The notes under the pieces: generated by a model
Database searches by the model: none
Told to the model about the DNA's origin: nothing
The model's input: only the letters and a program-made list of their open reading frames with translations
Part shown: positions 9,104-18,347 of the stretch, in pieces
Layout: every line of letters begins with the position of its first letter
How positions within the stretch are numbered: position 1 is the stretch's first letter
Assembly (NCBI RefSeq): GCF_049341065.1
Contig: NZ_JBMPIX010000001.1
Location: 124,001 to 188,000 of the forward strand
Direction of reading: 5' to 3'
DNA: 64,000 bases
DNA from: Pacificoceanicola sp049341065
GTDB lineage: Bacteria > Pseudomonadota > Alphaproteobacteria > Rhodobacterales > Rhodobacteraceae
Translations under genes and position numbers: made by a program

Positions 9104-10677
9104 TGAACGACCTCCTCGAATACGGCCTCTACCGGCACGCCATCGGTGACATATTCTTGTCCCACCGTGATGATCGCGATCTTGTCCGGCAGGCCGGAAA
9201 CCAAAGCGCCGTCGCGGGTGTCGCGGATCAGGGTGACAGGCAGGAACTTCGCGCGGCTGTTTTCATCCACGGTGCGCAGGCCAAGGTGGCCTTCGTCATC
9301 CAGCGTCAGCGCCGATTGCGGCACCAGATGGCCGGGGGCGCCCTCGGCCTCGATGGCGATCTCGGCGGTCTGACCGTCGCGGATTGTCAGGTCACTGTTG
9401 TCGACCGTCAGCTCCACCCGAAAGGTGCGGGTGACAGGATCGGCGCTGCGCGACACGAAACTGACCTTGCCGACGACTTCGCGGCCATCGACCAGGCGCG
9501 CCCCGGCCGGGGCATCCAGCCGCACGCGGGACACGTCCCGTTCCGGCACATAGCCGGTGATCTTGATCGGGTTCAGCTGAATGATCGTGGCGCAGGCTGC
9601 ACCGGGTTGCAGCAAGGCGCCCAGTTCTGCGGTGTCGGTTTCCAAAAGCCCGGCAAAGGGGGCGTGGATGCTGAGCCGCTCGATTTCCTTTTCGGCAGCG
9701 GCGACCGCGGCTTCGGCGGATTGAATGCCGGACAGGGCGTTCTCTTCGCCCGCTTTGGCTGATTCGATGCCCGCTGAGGCCCCTTCAAGGGATGCCTTGG
9801 CCGAACTGATCGCCGAGCGGGCGGATTCGACCTGCGCCTTGGCGGATTCCACAGCGGCTTTGGCGCCTTCGAGTTGTCCCTTGGCCGCTTCGACCGCGGC
9901 ATCGGCACCGATCACACCGGCCAGCGCGGTCTGCACCTGCGCCTTGGAGGCTTCGTAAGCCGCCTGCGCCGAGGCAAGCCGGGTCTGTGCGGCAAAGCCT
10001 TCCTTGGCCAGCTGGCTCGCTGCGTTCAGGTTGATCTCGGCTTCTTGAACGCGGGATCTTGCCTCGACCAACCGGGCTTCGGCTTCGGGGCGGCCCGCTT
10101 CGGCCTGCGACAGGGCGGCTTCGGCGGCGGGAACGCGGGCGCGTGCCTCGGCCAGTGCGGCTTCGGCGGCGGGAACATTTGCCTCGGCCTCAAGGATGCG
10201 GGCTTCGGCGGCGGGCACCTGTGCCCCGGCCTCTGACGTGCGGGCGCGGGATTCGGGGGCGCGGGCCCTGGCCTCGGCCAGACGCGCTTGCGCCTCTTGC
10301 AGCGCAATGCCGCGCGTGCCGGGATCAATCTCGCACAGCAGCTGACCTTCTTCGACAAACGCGCCCCGGCGCAGCGGATCCGAGATCACCTTGCCGCTGG
10401 TCTCGGCGCGGACTTCGACCTGCCGCAGTGCTTCGGATTGGCCTCGCAGCACGACCGCGCTGTCAATCTCGCGGGCCTGGGACATCATCGCCATTACGCG
10501 GATGCGGGTGTCTTCTTCGTCCGGGGCTTCGGCAGCGGCTGCCGCGCCGCCGGGCAGCGCCTCGCCCTCCTCGGGGGCATCTCCCGCCATCAGGGCGGTC
10601 AGGGTGTCGCGTTCAATCACCACCATATACAGCAGTGCCGAGACCAGAATGGCCGTCAAAATTGGGATAAGCCGCAT
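9100..10677 (-). CDS. RND periplasmic adaptor (membrane fusion protein)
   Basis: Adaptor linking the RND permease to an outer-membrane channel, 525 residues. One N-terminal membrane anchor (about residues 4-22) is followed by an acidic linker, a lipoyl/barrel half, a very long alanine- and glutamate-rich hairpin at about residues 130-330, then the second lipoyl half (FAGLLETDTAELG) and the beta-barrel domain. The hairpin is built from repeated units such as EARARVPAAEAAL and is longer than the usual adaptor hairpin. It is the first gene of the two-gene operon. Confidence 0.9.
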   Translation of the reverse strand: MRLIPILTAILVSALLYMVVIERDTLTALMAGDAPEEGEALPGGAAAAAEAPDEEDTRIRVMAMMSQAREIDSAVVLRGQSEALRQVEVRAETSGKVISDPLRRGAFVEEGQLLCEIDPGTRGIALQEAQARLAEARARAPESRARTSEAGAQVPAAEARILEAEANVPAAEAALAEARARVPAAEAALSQAEAGRPEAEARLVEARSRVQEAEINLNAASQLAKEGFAAQTRLASAQAAYEASKAQVQTALAGVIGADAAVEAAKGQLEGAKAAVESAKAQVESARSAISSAKASLEGASAGIESAKAGEENALSGIQSAEAAVAAAEKEIERLSIHAPFAGLLETDTAELGALLQPGAACATIIQLNPIKITGYVPERDVSRVRLDAPAGARLVDGREVVGKVSFVSRSADPVTRTFRVELTVDNSDLTIRDGQTAEIAIEAEGAPGHLVPQSALTLDDEGHLGLRTVDENSRAKFLPVTLIRDTRDGALVSGLPDKIAIITVGQEYVTDGVPVEAVFEEVVQ

Positions 10678-11019
10678 GTTCGTCGCGTCCGCTTTCTGTT
10701 CATACCGCCGGGGCGGCTGATCGTCCTGTTACACGCAGCCTGAAAAAAGATACCGCGCAAATGTCCTGAACCGTTTGGTTTAGTTTAGGGCGTTGGGTCA
10801 AGTGCTTCAAGCTGAACCGACGCGTTTGACCGGCGATTTCGTGGAAAAACATGGCGATCTGGTGCCAAAAGTGGCGCATTTCGGCGATTCTGTTGCGATG
10901 GCAGGCAGTCATTCGAAGCGAATAACCGCGTTCCTCCCCGCCTGACGCCTTGGCACGCCCCGCCTTGCGCGATAAGAGGGGGCAAATGCCTGAATTCAAG
11001 GCGATGAGAGGGCCGCTAC
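10678..11019. other. Divergent intergenic region, no gene seen
   Basis: A 342-base spacer between the divergent efflux operon and the yfgM-like gene. Besides the inverted repeat at 10766-10783 I see no convincing small gene or RNA. It must hold promoters for both directions, but I could not assign them with confidence. Confidence 0.5.
10766..10783 (-). promoter_or_regulatory. Inverted repeat upstream of the efflux operon, possible operator
   Basis: CTGAACCGTTTGGTTTAG is an inverted repeat with seven-base arms (one mismatch) and a four-base centre, located 89 bases upstream of the adaptor start. Its size and position fit a TetR-type operator, as often seen for RND pumps. No regulator gene lies in the neighbourhood, so this is inference. 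Confidence 0.35.
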
Positions 11020-11691
11020 GTGAGCAATCCGGACAGTTTCATTGACGAGGTGACCGAAGAGGTCCGCCGCGACAAACTCTTTGCAATGATGAAGCGCTAT
11101 GGCTGGATCGCGATCCTGCTTGTGCTTTTGCTTGTCGCGGGCACCGCATGGCGCGAATATGCTCAGGCCCGTGATGCAGCAAAGGCGCAAAGCTTTGGCG
11201 ACGCCATCATGGGGGCTTTGGAACTGCAAGAGCCCGAGGCTCGCATCGCCCAGCTGGAAAGCGTCCAGACCGATGACACCGGTGCGAAAGCCATCCTTCA
11301 GATGCTGGTCGCGGCAGAGCAGGGCAGCGAAGGCAACGACGCCGCCGCCGTGGCGCAGCTTCAGGCCGTGGCCGACAATACCGAGGTTCCGAAGATCTAT
11401 CGCCAGATCGCCAGCTACAAGGCTTTGGCGCGCGGGGCGGATATCCTGACACTTGACGAACGCCGCGCCGGGCTCGAGGCATTGGCCGTCCCCGGCCAGC
11501 CGTTGCGGCTTTTGGCCGAGGAACAACTGGCGCTGGTCGATATCGAAGCAGGCAACAAGGATGCGGCGCTTGAGCGGTTGAAAAACCTTGTCCAAGACGC
11601 CGAAGTGACGGCGGGCTTGCGTCGACGCGCGTCTCAGTTGATTGTGGCACTGGGCGGGTCGCTGGACGATTTGACGGTTCAGGACAGCTGA
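11020..11691 (+). CDS. YfgM-like tetratricopeptide inner-membrane protein
   Basis: A 223-residue protein with a cytoplasmic N-terminus (MSNPDSFIDEVTEEVRRDKL), one membrane helix at about residues 28-46, and a helical periplasmic TPR-like domain. This matches the YfgM family, which in E. coli associates with SecYEG and periplasmic chaperones. The start is GTG at 11020. Gene order with bamB and der downstream is the same as the conserved yfgM-bamB-der arrangement, supporting the call. Confidence 0.82.
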   Translation: MSNPDSFIDEVTEEVRRDKLFAMMKRYGWIAILLVLLLVAGTAWREYAQARDAAKAQSFGDAIMGALELQEPEARIAQLESVQTDDTGAKAILQMLVAAEQGSEGNDAAAVAQLQAVADNTEVPKIYRQIASYKALARGADILTLDERRAGLEALAVPGQPLRLLAEEQLALVDIEAGNKDAALERLKNLVQDAEVTAGLRRRASQLIVALGGSLDDLTVQDS

Positions 11692-11732
11692 GGACATAAG
11701 ACCGCCAGAGGCGGCAAAGAGGGGGCAGGCAT

Positions 11733-13067
11733 ATGCTTCGCAAGGCAACCATTCTTACGACCCTTGGTGTTCTGGTCCTCGCGGGCTGTGAAGAGCGCGA
11801 AGAAATCTTGCCGGGCAACCGCATGAATGTGCGCGATGTGCTGGAAACGCGCGCCGACCCCTTGGCCGAACAGTTGGGCAACAGCGCCCGCGCCGTCGCG
11901 CTTGGCGCGCCAAGCAACAATGCCGAATGGACGCAAAGCGGGGTCTCGCCGCATGTGCGCATCACGAACGCCGCCTATTCCGGGGCGTTCCAGCCGATTT
12001 GGCAAACCTCGATCGGGGCGGGCGACAGCCGTCGCAAGCGCCTGAACGTCGATCCTGTTGTGGCAGGCGGCCGTATCTTCACGATGGACAGCGAACATGT
12101 CGTCCGGGCCACCTCGCCCAGCGGCGCGGCGCTTTGGAGCCATGTCCTGACGCCGCAGCGCGACGAGAATTACGAAGCGCAGGGTGGCGGTATCGCCTAT
12201 GACAACGGCCGGCTTTATGTGGCTTCGGGTTTTGGCACGGTGACCGCGATCGACCCGGCCTCGGGCGGCGAAATCTGGACGCAGCGCCTTGGAAACACCG
12301 CCACCGGCGCGCCGTCGATCCGCGATGGCATCCTGTATATCGTCTCGGGGGATACCGTTGGTTGGGCGCTTGAGACAGAAACTGGCCGCGTGCGCTGGCA
12401 AATTGAGGGCGTGGGCGACGTGGACAACGTCGCAGGTGCCCCGTCGCCCGCCATCGGCCCCAAGCGCGTGGTGTTTTCCTTTGGCAACGGCACCGTTCAA
12501 ACGACCTTCCGTCAGGGCGGACTGAGCCTTTGGAGTGCTGACTTGCTGGGCCGCCGCAATGGCGTGGCCCTGTCCGGCATTGATGATATCACCGGCGATC
12601 CGATCATCGTCGGTGACAAGGTTTTCGCGGGCAACCACTCGGGCCGCTTCGTGGCGCTCTCGGTCCATGACGGTGAACGGCTTTGGACCGCGCGCGAGGG
12701 TGCGCTTGGCCCGGCATGGCCGTTGGGCAGCGATTCGGTAGCTTTTGTGACCGACCGCAACGAATTGATCCGCCTTGACGCGGAAACCGGTGACAAGATC
12801 TGGGCAGTCGATCTGCCCGGATATGTGCCGACCCGTCGCAACCCGCAAAAGCGCCGCGATGCGGCTTACGCCAACTATGGCCCGATTCTAGCTGGCGGGC
12901 GGCTGATCGTGGCCAGCTCGGACGGGTATATTCGCGCCTTCAATCCCGAGAATGGTGCCGAAGTCGCCAAGGTCGCGATCAAGGGCGGCGCAACCACCCG
13001 TCCGGTCGTGGCGGGCGGAGTGATGTATGTCGTGTCGGGCGACGGGGTGTTGCACGCTTTCCGCTAA
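11733..13067 (+). CDS. bamB: Outer-membrane assembly lipoprotein BamB (PQQ-like beta-propeller)
   Basis: A 444-residue lipoprotein of the BAM complex that scaffolds insertion of beta-barrel proteins into the outer membrane. The signal peptide ends in the lipobox LAGC with the modified cysteine at residue 19. The rest is a beta-propeller with repeated blades of the type GRLYVASGFGTVTAID and GDKIWAVDL. It lies 41 bases after the yfgM-like gene and 103 bases before der, the conserved context for BamB. Confidence 0.92.
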   Translation: MLRKATILTTLGVLVLAGCEEREEILPGNRMNVRDVLETRADPLAEQLGNSARAVALGAPSNNAEWTQSGVSPHVRITNAAYSGAFQPIWQTSIGAGDSRRKRLNVDPVVAGGRIFTMDSEHVVRATSPSGAALWSHVLTPQRDENYEAQGGGIAYDNGRLYVASGFGTVTAIDPASGGEIWTQRLGNTATGAPSIRDGILYIVSGDTVGWALETETGRVRWQIEGVGDVDNVAGAPSPAIGPKRVVFSFGNGTVQTTFRQGGLSLWSADLLGRRNGVALSGIDDITGDPIIVGDKVFAGNHSGRFVALSVHDGERLWTAREGALGPAWPLGSDSVAFVTDRNELIRLDAETGDKIWAVDLPGYVPTRRNPQKRRDAAYANYGPILAGGRLIVASSDGYIRAFNPENGAEVAKVAIKGGATTRPVVAGGVMYVVSGDGVLHAFR

Positions 13068-13170
13068 GCGGGCGGCGCATTCCCCAGTAAAATTCGTTTC
13101 ACCGTCCGGGCTTTCAAGCGGCGTGCAAATGCTGTAAGCCGCGCCTCTGATACGCCCGGAGCCCAGTGCC

Positions 13171-14655
13171 ATGTCCTTCTCGATCGCCATCGTCGGTCGC
13201 CCTAATGTGGGCAAATCGACCCTGTTCAACCGCCTTGTCGGCAAACGCCTTGCGTTGGTCGACGACACGCCCGGCGTGACGCGCGACCTGCGCGAAGGCG
13301 AGGGTCGGCTTGGGGATCTGCGCTTTACCGTGATCGACACTGCGGGCCTTGAGAACGAAACTGACGACAGCCTGCCGGCCCGTATGCGCCGACTGACCGA
13401 ACGCGGCGTGGACATGGCCGATATCTGCCTGTTCCTGATCGACGCCCGCGTTGGCATCCTGCCGGACGACCAGATTTTCGCCGAGATTCTCCGCAAGCGC
13501 GCCAAACATGTGATCCTTGCCGCCAACAAGGCCGAAGGCGCCGCTGCCGATGCAGGCGTGCTTGAGGCCTATAGCCTTGGCCTTGGGGAACCCATCCGTC
13601 TGTCCGCCGAACACGGCGAGGGGCTGAACGATCTGTATTCGCAACTGCTGCCGCTGGCTGACGCCTATGAAGAGCGCGCCGCCGAAGAGGCCCCCGAGGT
13701 CGAGATTTCCCTGACCGAGGAAGAGGCCGAGGCGGGGATCGAAGACTTCCCCATGCCGACGGTCAAAAAGCCGCTGCAAATCTGCGTTGTTGGCCGGCCC
13801 AATGCGGGCAAATCCACCCTGATCAACCAGATCCTTGGCGAGGACCGGTTGCTGACGGGCCCCGAGGCCGGGATCACCCGCGATGCCATTTCCGTCCAAC
13901 AGGAATGGGGCGGCGTGCCGATGCGGATCTTTGACACCGCAGGCATGCGCAAACGTGCCAAGGTTCAGGAAAAGCTGGAGAAACTCTCGGTCTCTGACGG
14001 TATTCGCGCGATCAAGTTCGCCGAGGTGGTGATTGTGCTGCTGGATGCCGCGATCCCATTTGAGGTGCAGGACCTCAAGATCGCCGATCTGGCCGAACGC
14101 GAAGGCCGCGCCGTGGTGATCGCGGTGAACAAGTGGGACATCGAGGACCACAAGCAAGACAAGATGCGCGAGCTGCGCGAAAGCTTTGAACGCCTGTTGC
14201 CGCAACTGCGCGGCGCGCCGCTGGTGACAGTTTCGGCCCGCACCGGCAAGGGGCTGGACCGGCTGCAAGAGGCGGTGATGAAGGCCTATGCGGTTTGGAA
14301 CCGCCGCGTGCCGACAGGACAGCTGAACCGCTGGTTGGCCTCGATGATCGAGCGCCACCCGCCGCCCGCGCCACAGGGCAAACGGATCAAGCTGCGCTAC
14401 ATGACACAGGTGAAATCGCGCCCGCCGGGGTTTGTCGCCATGTGCTCGCACCCGGACAAGCTGCCTGCCAGCTATTCGCGCTATCTGGTCAACGCGCTGC
14501 GCGAGGATTTCGACATGCCCGGCACGCCGATCCGGCTGCATATGCGCGGGCAGGGCGATGCGAACCCCTACAAGGGCCGCAAGAAAAAGAACGCCGGGGC
14601 GCTGAAAAAGCACCTTGGTGGATTGCAGGGAAAAAAGGGCGGCGAAAAGCTCTGA
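13171..14655 (+). CDS. der: Ribosome biogenesis GTPase Der (EngA)
   Basis: A double-GTPase that acts in 50S subunit assembly, 494 residues. The first G domain has GRPNVGKS at residues 9-16, followed by the switch and DTAG. The second has GRPNAGKS near residue 209, DTAGM and NKWD. The C-terminal KH-like domain ends in a basic lysine-rich tail (GRKKKNAGALKKH). The NKxD position of the first domain reads NKAE. An imperfect hairpin at 14662-14688 follows and may be a weak terminator. Confidence 0.97.
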   Translation: MSFSIAIVGRPNVGKSTLFNRLVGKRLALVDDTPGVTRDLREGEGRLGDLRFTVIDTAGLENETDDSLPARMRRLTERGVDMADICLFLIDARVGILPDDQIFAEILRKRAKHVILAANKAEGAAADAGVLEAYSLGLGEPIRLSAEHGEGLNDLYSQLLPLADAYEERAAEEAPEVEISLTEEEAEAGIEDFPMPTVKKPLQICVVGRPNAGKSTLINQILGEDRLLTGPEAGITRDAISVQQEWGGVPMRIFDTAGMRKRAKVQEKLEKLSVSDGIRAIKFAEVVIVLLDAAIPFEVQDLKIADLAEREGRAVVIAVNKWDIEDHKQDKMRELRESFERLLPQLRGAPLVTVSARTGKGLDRLQEAVMKAYAVWNRRVPTGQLNRWLASMIERHPPPAPQGKRIKLRYMTQVKSRPPGFVAMCSHPDKLPASYSRYLVNALREDFDMPGTPIRLHMRGQGDANPYKGRKKKNAGALKKHLGGLQGKKGGEKL

Positions 14656-14729
14656 CCGGAAAAGGGGATCTGCGTCATCGGACCCCTTCAGGCATTTTCG
14701 ACGGGATGAAGAAAGCTACGACCGGGGGA

Positions 14730-15080
14730 TTACCTGGGCGTGGCTTTTTCAAGCGCAAGACCGTCTGCCCATGTGCCGTGCAAAGACCCGTCCGGCATTG
14801 TGACGTAGACAACGGGCGGTTGCCCCGGTGACCAATTGATCGTCAGCACGCGGCCTTCAAGCGGGCCATAGCCCGAATAGCTTGTCGTGCCGATATTCCA
14901 GCCTGCTTCGACGGTGCTTCCGTCCTGCATTAACGCAAGAGTGCCGCTGTAGACCGAGCCATCGGCGTTGCGCCCCGTGACGTCATAGGTGCCGCTCAGG
15001 TCCGCCGAAGCGCCAAGTGCGCTTATGCAGAGCAGTGGAATGGACAGAAAATGATGCAGCGCCAAATACCGTTCTCCCAT
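14730..15080 (-). CDS. Small exported protein of unknown function
   Basis: About 116 residues starting MGERYLALHHFLSIPLL, with a signal peptide cleaved near ALGASA-D. The mature part is a compact beta-rich domain (LSGTYDVTGRNADGSVYSG, then GTTSYSGYGPLEGRVL and LHGTWADG). A longer frame starts at 15122 but the internal ATG gives a sensible signal peptide. It is convergent with der. No family is recognised with confidence. Confidence 0.65.
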   Translation of the reverse strand: MGERYLALHHFLSIPLLCISALGASADLSGTYDVTGRNADGSVYSGTLALMQDGSTVEAGWNIGTTSYSGYGPLEGRVLTINWSPGQPPVVYVTMPDGSLHGTWADGLALEKATPR

Positions 15081-15196
15081 GGGTTGTCGCGCAAGTATCT
15101 TCTGCGCCGGCTTGAGGAGCAACGCTTTTGTGGCGCTTCATGCGCCGAGGGTCGGCAATCGAAGCGCCACAGTCTGGCCGGTGTGTCCCGAACGCT

Positions 15197-15607
15197 TTAG
15201 TCGCGGCAAATGCCGTGGTTCGGCGGATTGATCCATTCCCAGGTGCCCTGACACGCGGTCCGGAGTTCCTTGCACAAAGCCTTGTCGACACATTTGGCGT
15301 CTTCGTCGGCGCCCAACGCGGCGGCAAGAGCGTTCGGAGCGTTGGCAGCAGGTTTGGTGGTTGTGGTACTGCCGGACGCGCTGAGACCGCCGCTGATCGC
15401 TGCGGTCGACTTTTTGTTGCAGACACCCTTGTCATTGGTTCCAGTGTAGGTGCCTTCGATTTTCAAGCAGGCTCTCTTGAGGGCGTGGCACCCGGTCGTG
15501 GAATCGCAGGACCCGGCAGGGGCGGCGGCAACAAGGGATGGTGTGGCCGTCAAAAGCGCAACCGATGTGCTAAATGCGATCGCCATGGCGTGTTTTGAAA
15601 AAGTCAT
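15197..15607 (-). CDS. Exported protein with two tandem four-cysteine modules
   Basis: About 136 residues. The ATG at 15607 is preceded by GGAG and opens a signal peptide (MTFSKHAMAIAFSTSVALL) cut near AAAP. The mature protein has two related modules with spacing C-x5-C-x6-C-x14/15-C: first CDSTTGC...KGVC, then CVDKALC...HGIC. A Ser/Thr/Ala-rich linker separates them. This looks like an internal duplication of a small disulfide- or metal-binding unit. The function is unknown. Confidence 0.7.
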   Translation of the reverse strand: MTFSKHAMAIAFSTSVALLTATPSLVAAAPAGSCDSTTGCHALKRACLKIEGTYTGTNDKGVCNKKSTAAISGGLSASGSTTTTKPAANAPNALAAALGADEDAKCVDKALCKELRTACQGTWEWINPPNHGICRD

Positions 15608-15818
15608 CTCCAATATCTCCGATACAAACTTCGACTGGGGCGAGTTGCGCCGAAATGGGCGCATGTCAAACCCTCTCACAACCTAAGGGTGCAAGGTAGT
15701 CCGGTTATCCATACTCATCCGAAGGGGGCGTTGGGGAAATTTGTGCAGGCGTGCTGACGGTCACGGGATTGGCCGATTCAGACAGGCCCGCGCCCCGCTA
15801 ATACGCAGCTGGGGCGCG

Positions 15819-16520
15819 CTATTCGGTGTCGGTGCCGCGCAATCCAAGGATCGCGATGATGCCAAGCAGGGCCAGCCCGGATACCGCCGCATGAAAAGGC
15901 TGAGAGTTCGCGACGATCACGCCGACCAAGGCCCAGATCACCGTGATGCCGTATTCCGGCGCGCGGTGCAGGCGGTATTGCACAACCACCGAGATGACCA
16001 GCGCCAAAGCCAGCGAGATCAGCGCCGCCGGGGTTGGGGGCAGCCAGCCATAGCCGCCCAGAATCACCCCAAGGGCCACGCAAGAGGCCGCCGTCAGCCA
16101 GCCCGCGTAAATCGCCACCGGCGCCTGTTGCAGCCAGCGGTCCGTATCGCCAACCCGGAACAGGCTGAGCAACGCGGCCCCCAGCATCACCCCGATCATC
16201 ACGGTCGAGATCAACGGCGAGAGTTGCGCCACCGGCAACCATGCAGTGCCGACGGCAAGGCTGACGAACAGCGGCATCCGCATCGGGGACCAGTCCGGAT
16301 CGTCAAAACGGCGGAGCAGGCCAAAGCCGGTGCCGATGATCAACCACACATAGATCAGCCCCCAGATCGCAAAGGCATAGCCGGCCGGCTGCACCGGTGG
16401 ATTTTCGATGGGCACCGGGAATTGCGTCGGCTCAAACCCGTTGAACCCGGGCGCAAGCGCGGGCGAGGCAGCAAAAGCCACCGCTGCCAATAGGCAAAGG
16501 ATCGCCCAAAGGCGGTTCAT
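15819..16520 (-). CDS. TspO/MBR-like tryptophan-rich membrane protein
   Basis: A polytopic membrane protein of about 233 residues with some seven hydrophobic helices. The stretch AGYAFAIWGLIYVWL resembles the tryptophan-rich signature of bacterial TspO-related sensory proteins, but the protein is longer than classical five-helix TspO. The ATG at 16520 overlaps the serS stop as ATGA, so it is probably co-translated with serS. Ligand and role cannot be told from sequence. Confidence 0.65.
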   Translation of the reverse strand: MNRLWAILCLLAAVAFAASPALAPGFNGFEPTQFPVPIENPPVQPAGYAFAIWGLIYVWLIIGTGFGLLRRFDDPDWSPMRMPLFVSLAVGTAWLPVAQLSPLISTVMIGVMLGAALLSLFRVGDTDRWLQQAPVAIYAGWLTAASCVALGVILGGYGWLPPTPAALISLALALVISVVVQYRLHRAPEYGITVIWALVGVIVANSQPFHAAVSGLALLGIIAILGLRGTDTE

Positions 16521-17809
16521 GCCAGCGTGCCCTCCGCCGTCAGGGTCGTCTTGCCGCCAAGCCAAGGGTGCAGCGCCTCGGGCAGCGTGACCGAGCCGTC
16601 GGCGTTCTGCCCGTTCTCAAGCACCGCAATCAGGCAGCGCCCCACCGCGAGGCCCGAGCCGTTCAGCGTATGCAGGAACTCGGGCTTGCCGCCGCCCGCA
16701 GGTTTGAACCGCGCGTTCATCCGCCGCGCCTGGAAATCCCCGGCGACCGAAACCGACGAAATCTCGCGATAGGTGTTTTGCCCGGGCAGCCAGACTTCGA
16801 TGTCATGAGTCTTGATCATGCCAAAGCCGATATCACCCGAGCACAGCACCACCGTCCGGTAGGGCAGGTCCAGCTTTTGCAGGATCGCCTCGGCGCAGCC
16901 TGTCATCCGGTCGTGTTCCTGCATCGACAGATCGGGATGCACAACCGAGACCATTTCGACCTTTTCGAACTGGTGCTGGCGCAACATGCCGCTGGTGTCC
17001 TTGCCGGCCGAGCCTGCCTCGGAGCGGAAGCATTGGGTATGCGCAACATAGCGGCGGGGCAGATAGTCCTCATCCACCACCATGCCGTTGACGATATTGG
17101 TCAGCGTCACCTCGGCGGTCGGCACCAGCCACCAGCCGTTGGTGGTCTGATAGCTGTCCTCGCCGAACTTGGGCAACTGGCCCGTGCCGTACATCATTTC
17201 CTCTTTGACCAGCACCGGTGTCCAGGTCTCGGTCAGCCCATGTTCGCTGATGTGGGTGTCCAGCATGAACTGTGCCAGCGCGCGGTGGATGCGGGCAATG
17301 CCTCCCGAGAGCACCACAAAGCGCGAGCCCGACAGCTTGGCCGCAGTCTCGAAATCCAGCCCGTCCTTGGCGCCTTCAATCTCATAGTGCTCCTTGGGCG
17401 CGAAATCAAAGCTGCGGGGCGTGCCCCAGCGGCGGATTTCCACGTTGTCCGCTTCGTCCGCGCCATCGGGCACGTCGGCGTGCATGACGTTGGGCAGGCC
17501 CATCAGCAGCGTGGTCAGCTCGGCGTCCAGATCCTTGGCCTTGGCCTGCATCTCGGCCACTTCGGCCTTTTTCTCGGCCACGAGGGCGCGCAGCCGTTCG
17601 AACTCGGCCTCATCGCCGCTGGCTTTGGCGGCGCCCACGGCCTTGGAGGCCTTGTTCTGCTCGGCCTGCGCGGTTTCGGCGGTCAGGATCGCGGCGCGGC
17701 GTGCTTCGTCCAGCCCAAGGACCGAGGACGACAGCGGCTCCAAACCACGGCGGGCCATCGCCGCATCGAAAGCGGCGGGATTTTCGCGGATGGCGCGGAT
17801 GTCGTGCAT
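16517..17809 (-). CDS. serS: Seryl-tRNA synthetase
   Basis: Charges tRNA-Ser (and tRNA-Sec where present) with serine; class II synthetase, 430 residues. The N-terminal coiled-coil arm that contacts tRNA is present (LRALVAEKKAEVAEMQAK). Motif 2 includes TQCFRSEAGSAGKDTSGM and motif 3 contains GLAVGRCLIAVLEN. The ATG at 17809 has a perfect AGGAGG site just upstream; the in-frame extension to 17899 is not needed. It is followed by the coupled TspO-like gene. Confidence 0.97.
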   Translation of the reverse strand: MHDIRAIRENPAAFDAAMARRGLEPLSSSVLGLDEARRAAILTAETAQAEQNKASKAVGAAKASGDEAEFERLRALVAEKKAEVAEMQAKAKDLDAELTTLLMGLPNVMHADVPDGADEADNVEIRRWGTPRSFDFAPKEHYEIEGAKDGLDFETAAKLSGSRFVVLSGGIARIHRALAQFMLDTHISEHGLTETWTPVLVKEEMMYGTGQLPKFGEDSYQTTNGWWLVPTAEVTLTNIVNGMVVDEDYLPRRYVAHTQCFRSEAGSAGKDTSGMLRQHQFEKVEMVSVVHPDLSMQEHDRMTGCAEAILQKLDLPYRTVVLCSGDIGFGMIKTHDIEVWLPGQNTYREISSVSVAGDFQARRMNARFKPAGGGKPEFLHTLNGSGLAVGRCLIAVLENGQNADGSVTLPEALHPWLGGKTTLTAEGTLA

Positions 17810-18056
17810 CGTATCCTCCTGATTACACGTCTGAGTCGGGTGCCTTATGCCCCATCTTGCGTAAGGAGTGTAGAGGGCGCGGCCCCGGTCAACAATCACG
17901 AGGCGCGGCGCCCCGCCTAACCCGCGTCAGAGCCTCCGCCGGTCACTGCGGATTTCCCGGATCTTGCCCGATCCTGGCCTGCCACACGCGCCAGGCTTTT
18001 CCGAAGTCGTCAAAATTTAGAACCTCATCCACCCAATGCTCTGGCCGCGCTTTCCC

Positions 18057-18347
18057 TTAGAGAAGCTGCACAGACCCATCGGCAAAGACATCCTGCCAAA
18101 AGGGCTTGAATTGTGCGTTGGTTATATCATCGACTGATCTCAGCGCCGCACCCATCCAGAACAGCGCGTCGGGCAATTCGGCCATGCCCAGCCGTGCCTT
18201 GAGCGTGTCTGGCTTGGCGGGTTCCGTGTCGCCAAAGCGGTAGAGCAGGGCAAAAACAAGCAGGCTCAGGAGGATCACACCGATCAGCCCGGCGATCGTC
18301 CACGGGATCATCAGCGCATCCGGCAAAACACTCTCTTGCATACCCAC
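18057..18347 (-). CDS. Small membrane protein, possibly truncated by an in-frame stop
   Basis: Up to 96 residues (the ATG at 18341 is an alternative start). One membrane helix lies near residues 14-36 (TIAGLIGVILLSLLVFALL), followed by a soluble tail ending DGSVQLL. After the TAA stop the same frame continues as plausible protein for 37 more codons down to 17943 (HWVDEVLNFDDFGKAWRVW), so the gene may have been longer. No family is recognised. It is divergent from yajC. Confidence 0.55.
   Translation of the reverse strand: MGMQESVLPDALMIPWTIAGLIGVILLSLLVFALLYRFGDTEPAKPDTLKARLGMAELPDALFWMGAALRSVDDITNAQFKPFWQDVFADGSVQLL

Noticed and set aside
10700..10999. Minus-strand frame of 99 codons in the spacer before the yfgM-like gene
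   Set aside because: It has arginine-rich, low-complexity content, no ribosome binding site and overlaps the divergent promoter region.
15697..15720. DnaA-box-like TTATCCATA
   Set aside because: A single imperfect box with no cluster or origin-type AT-rich repeats around it.
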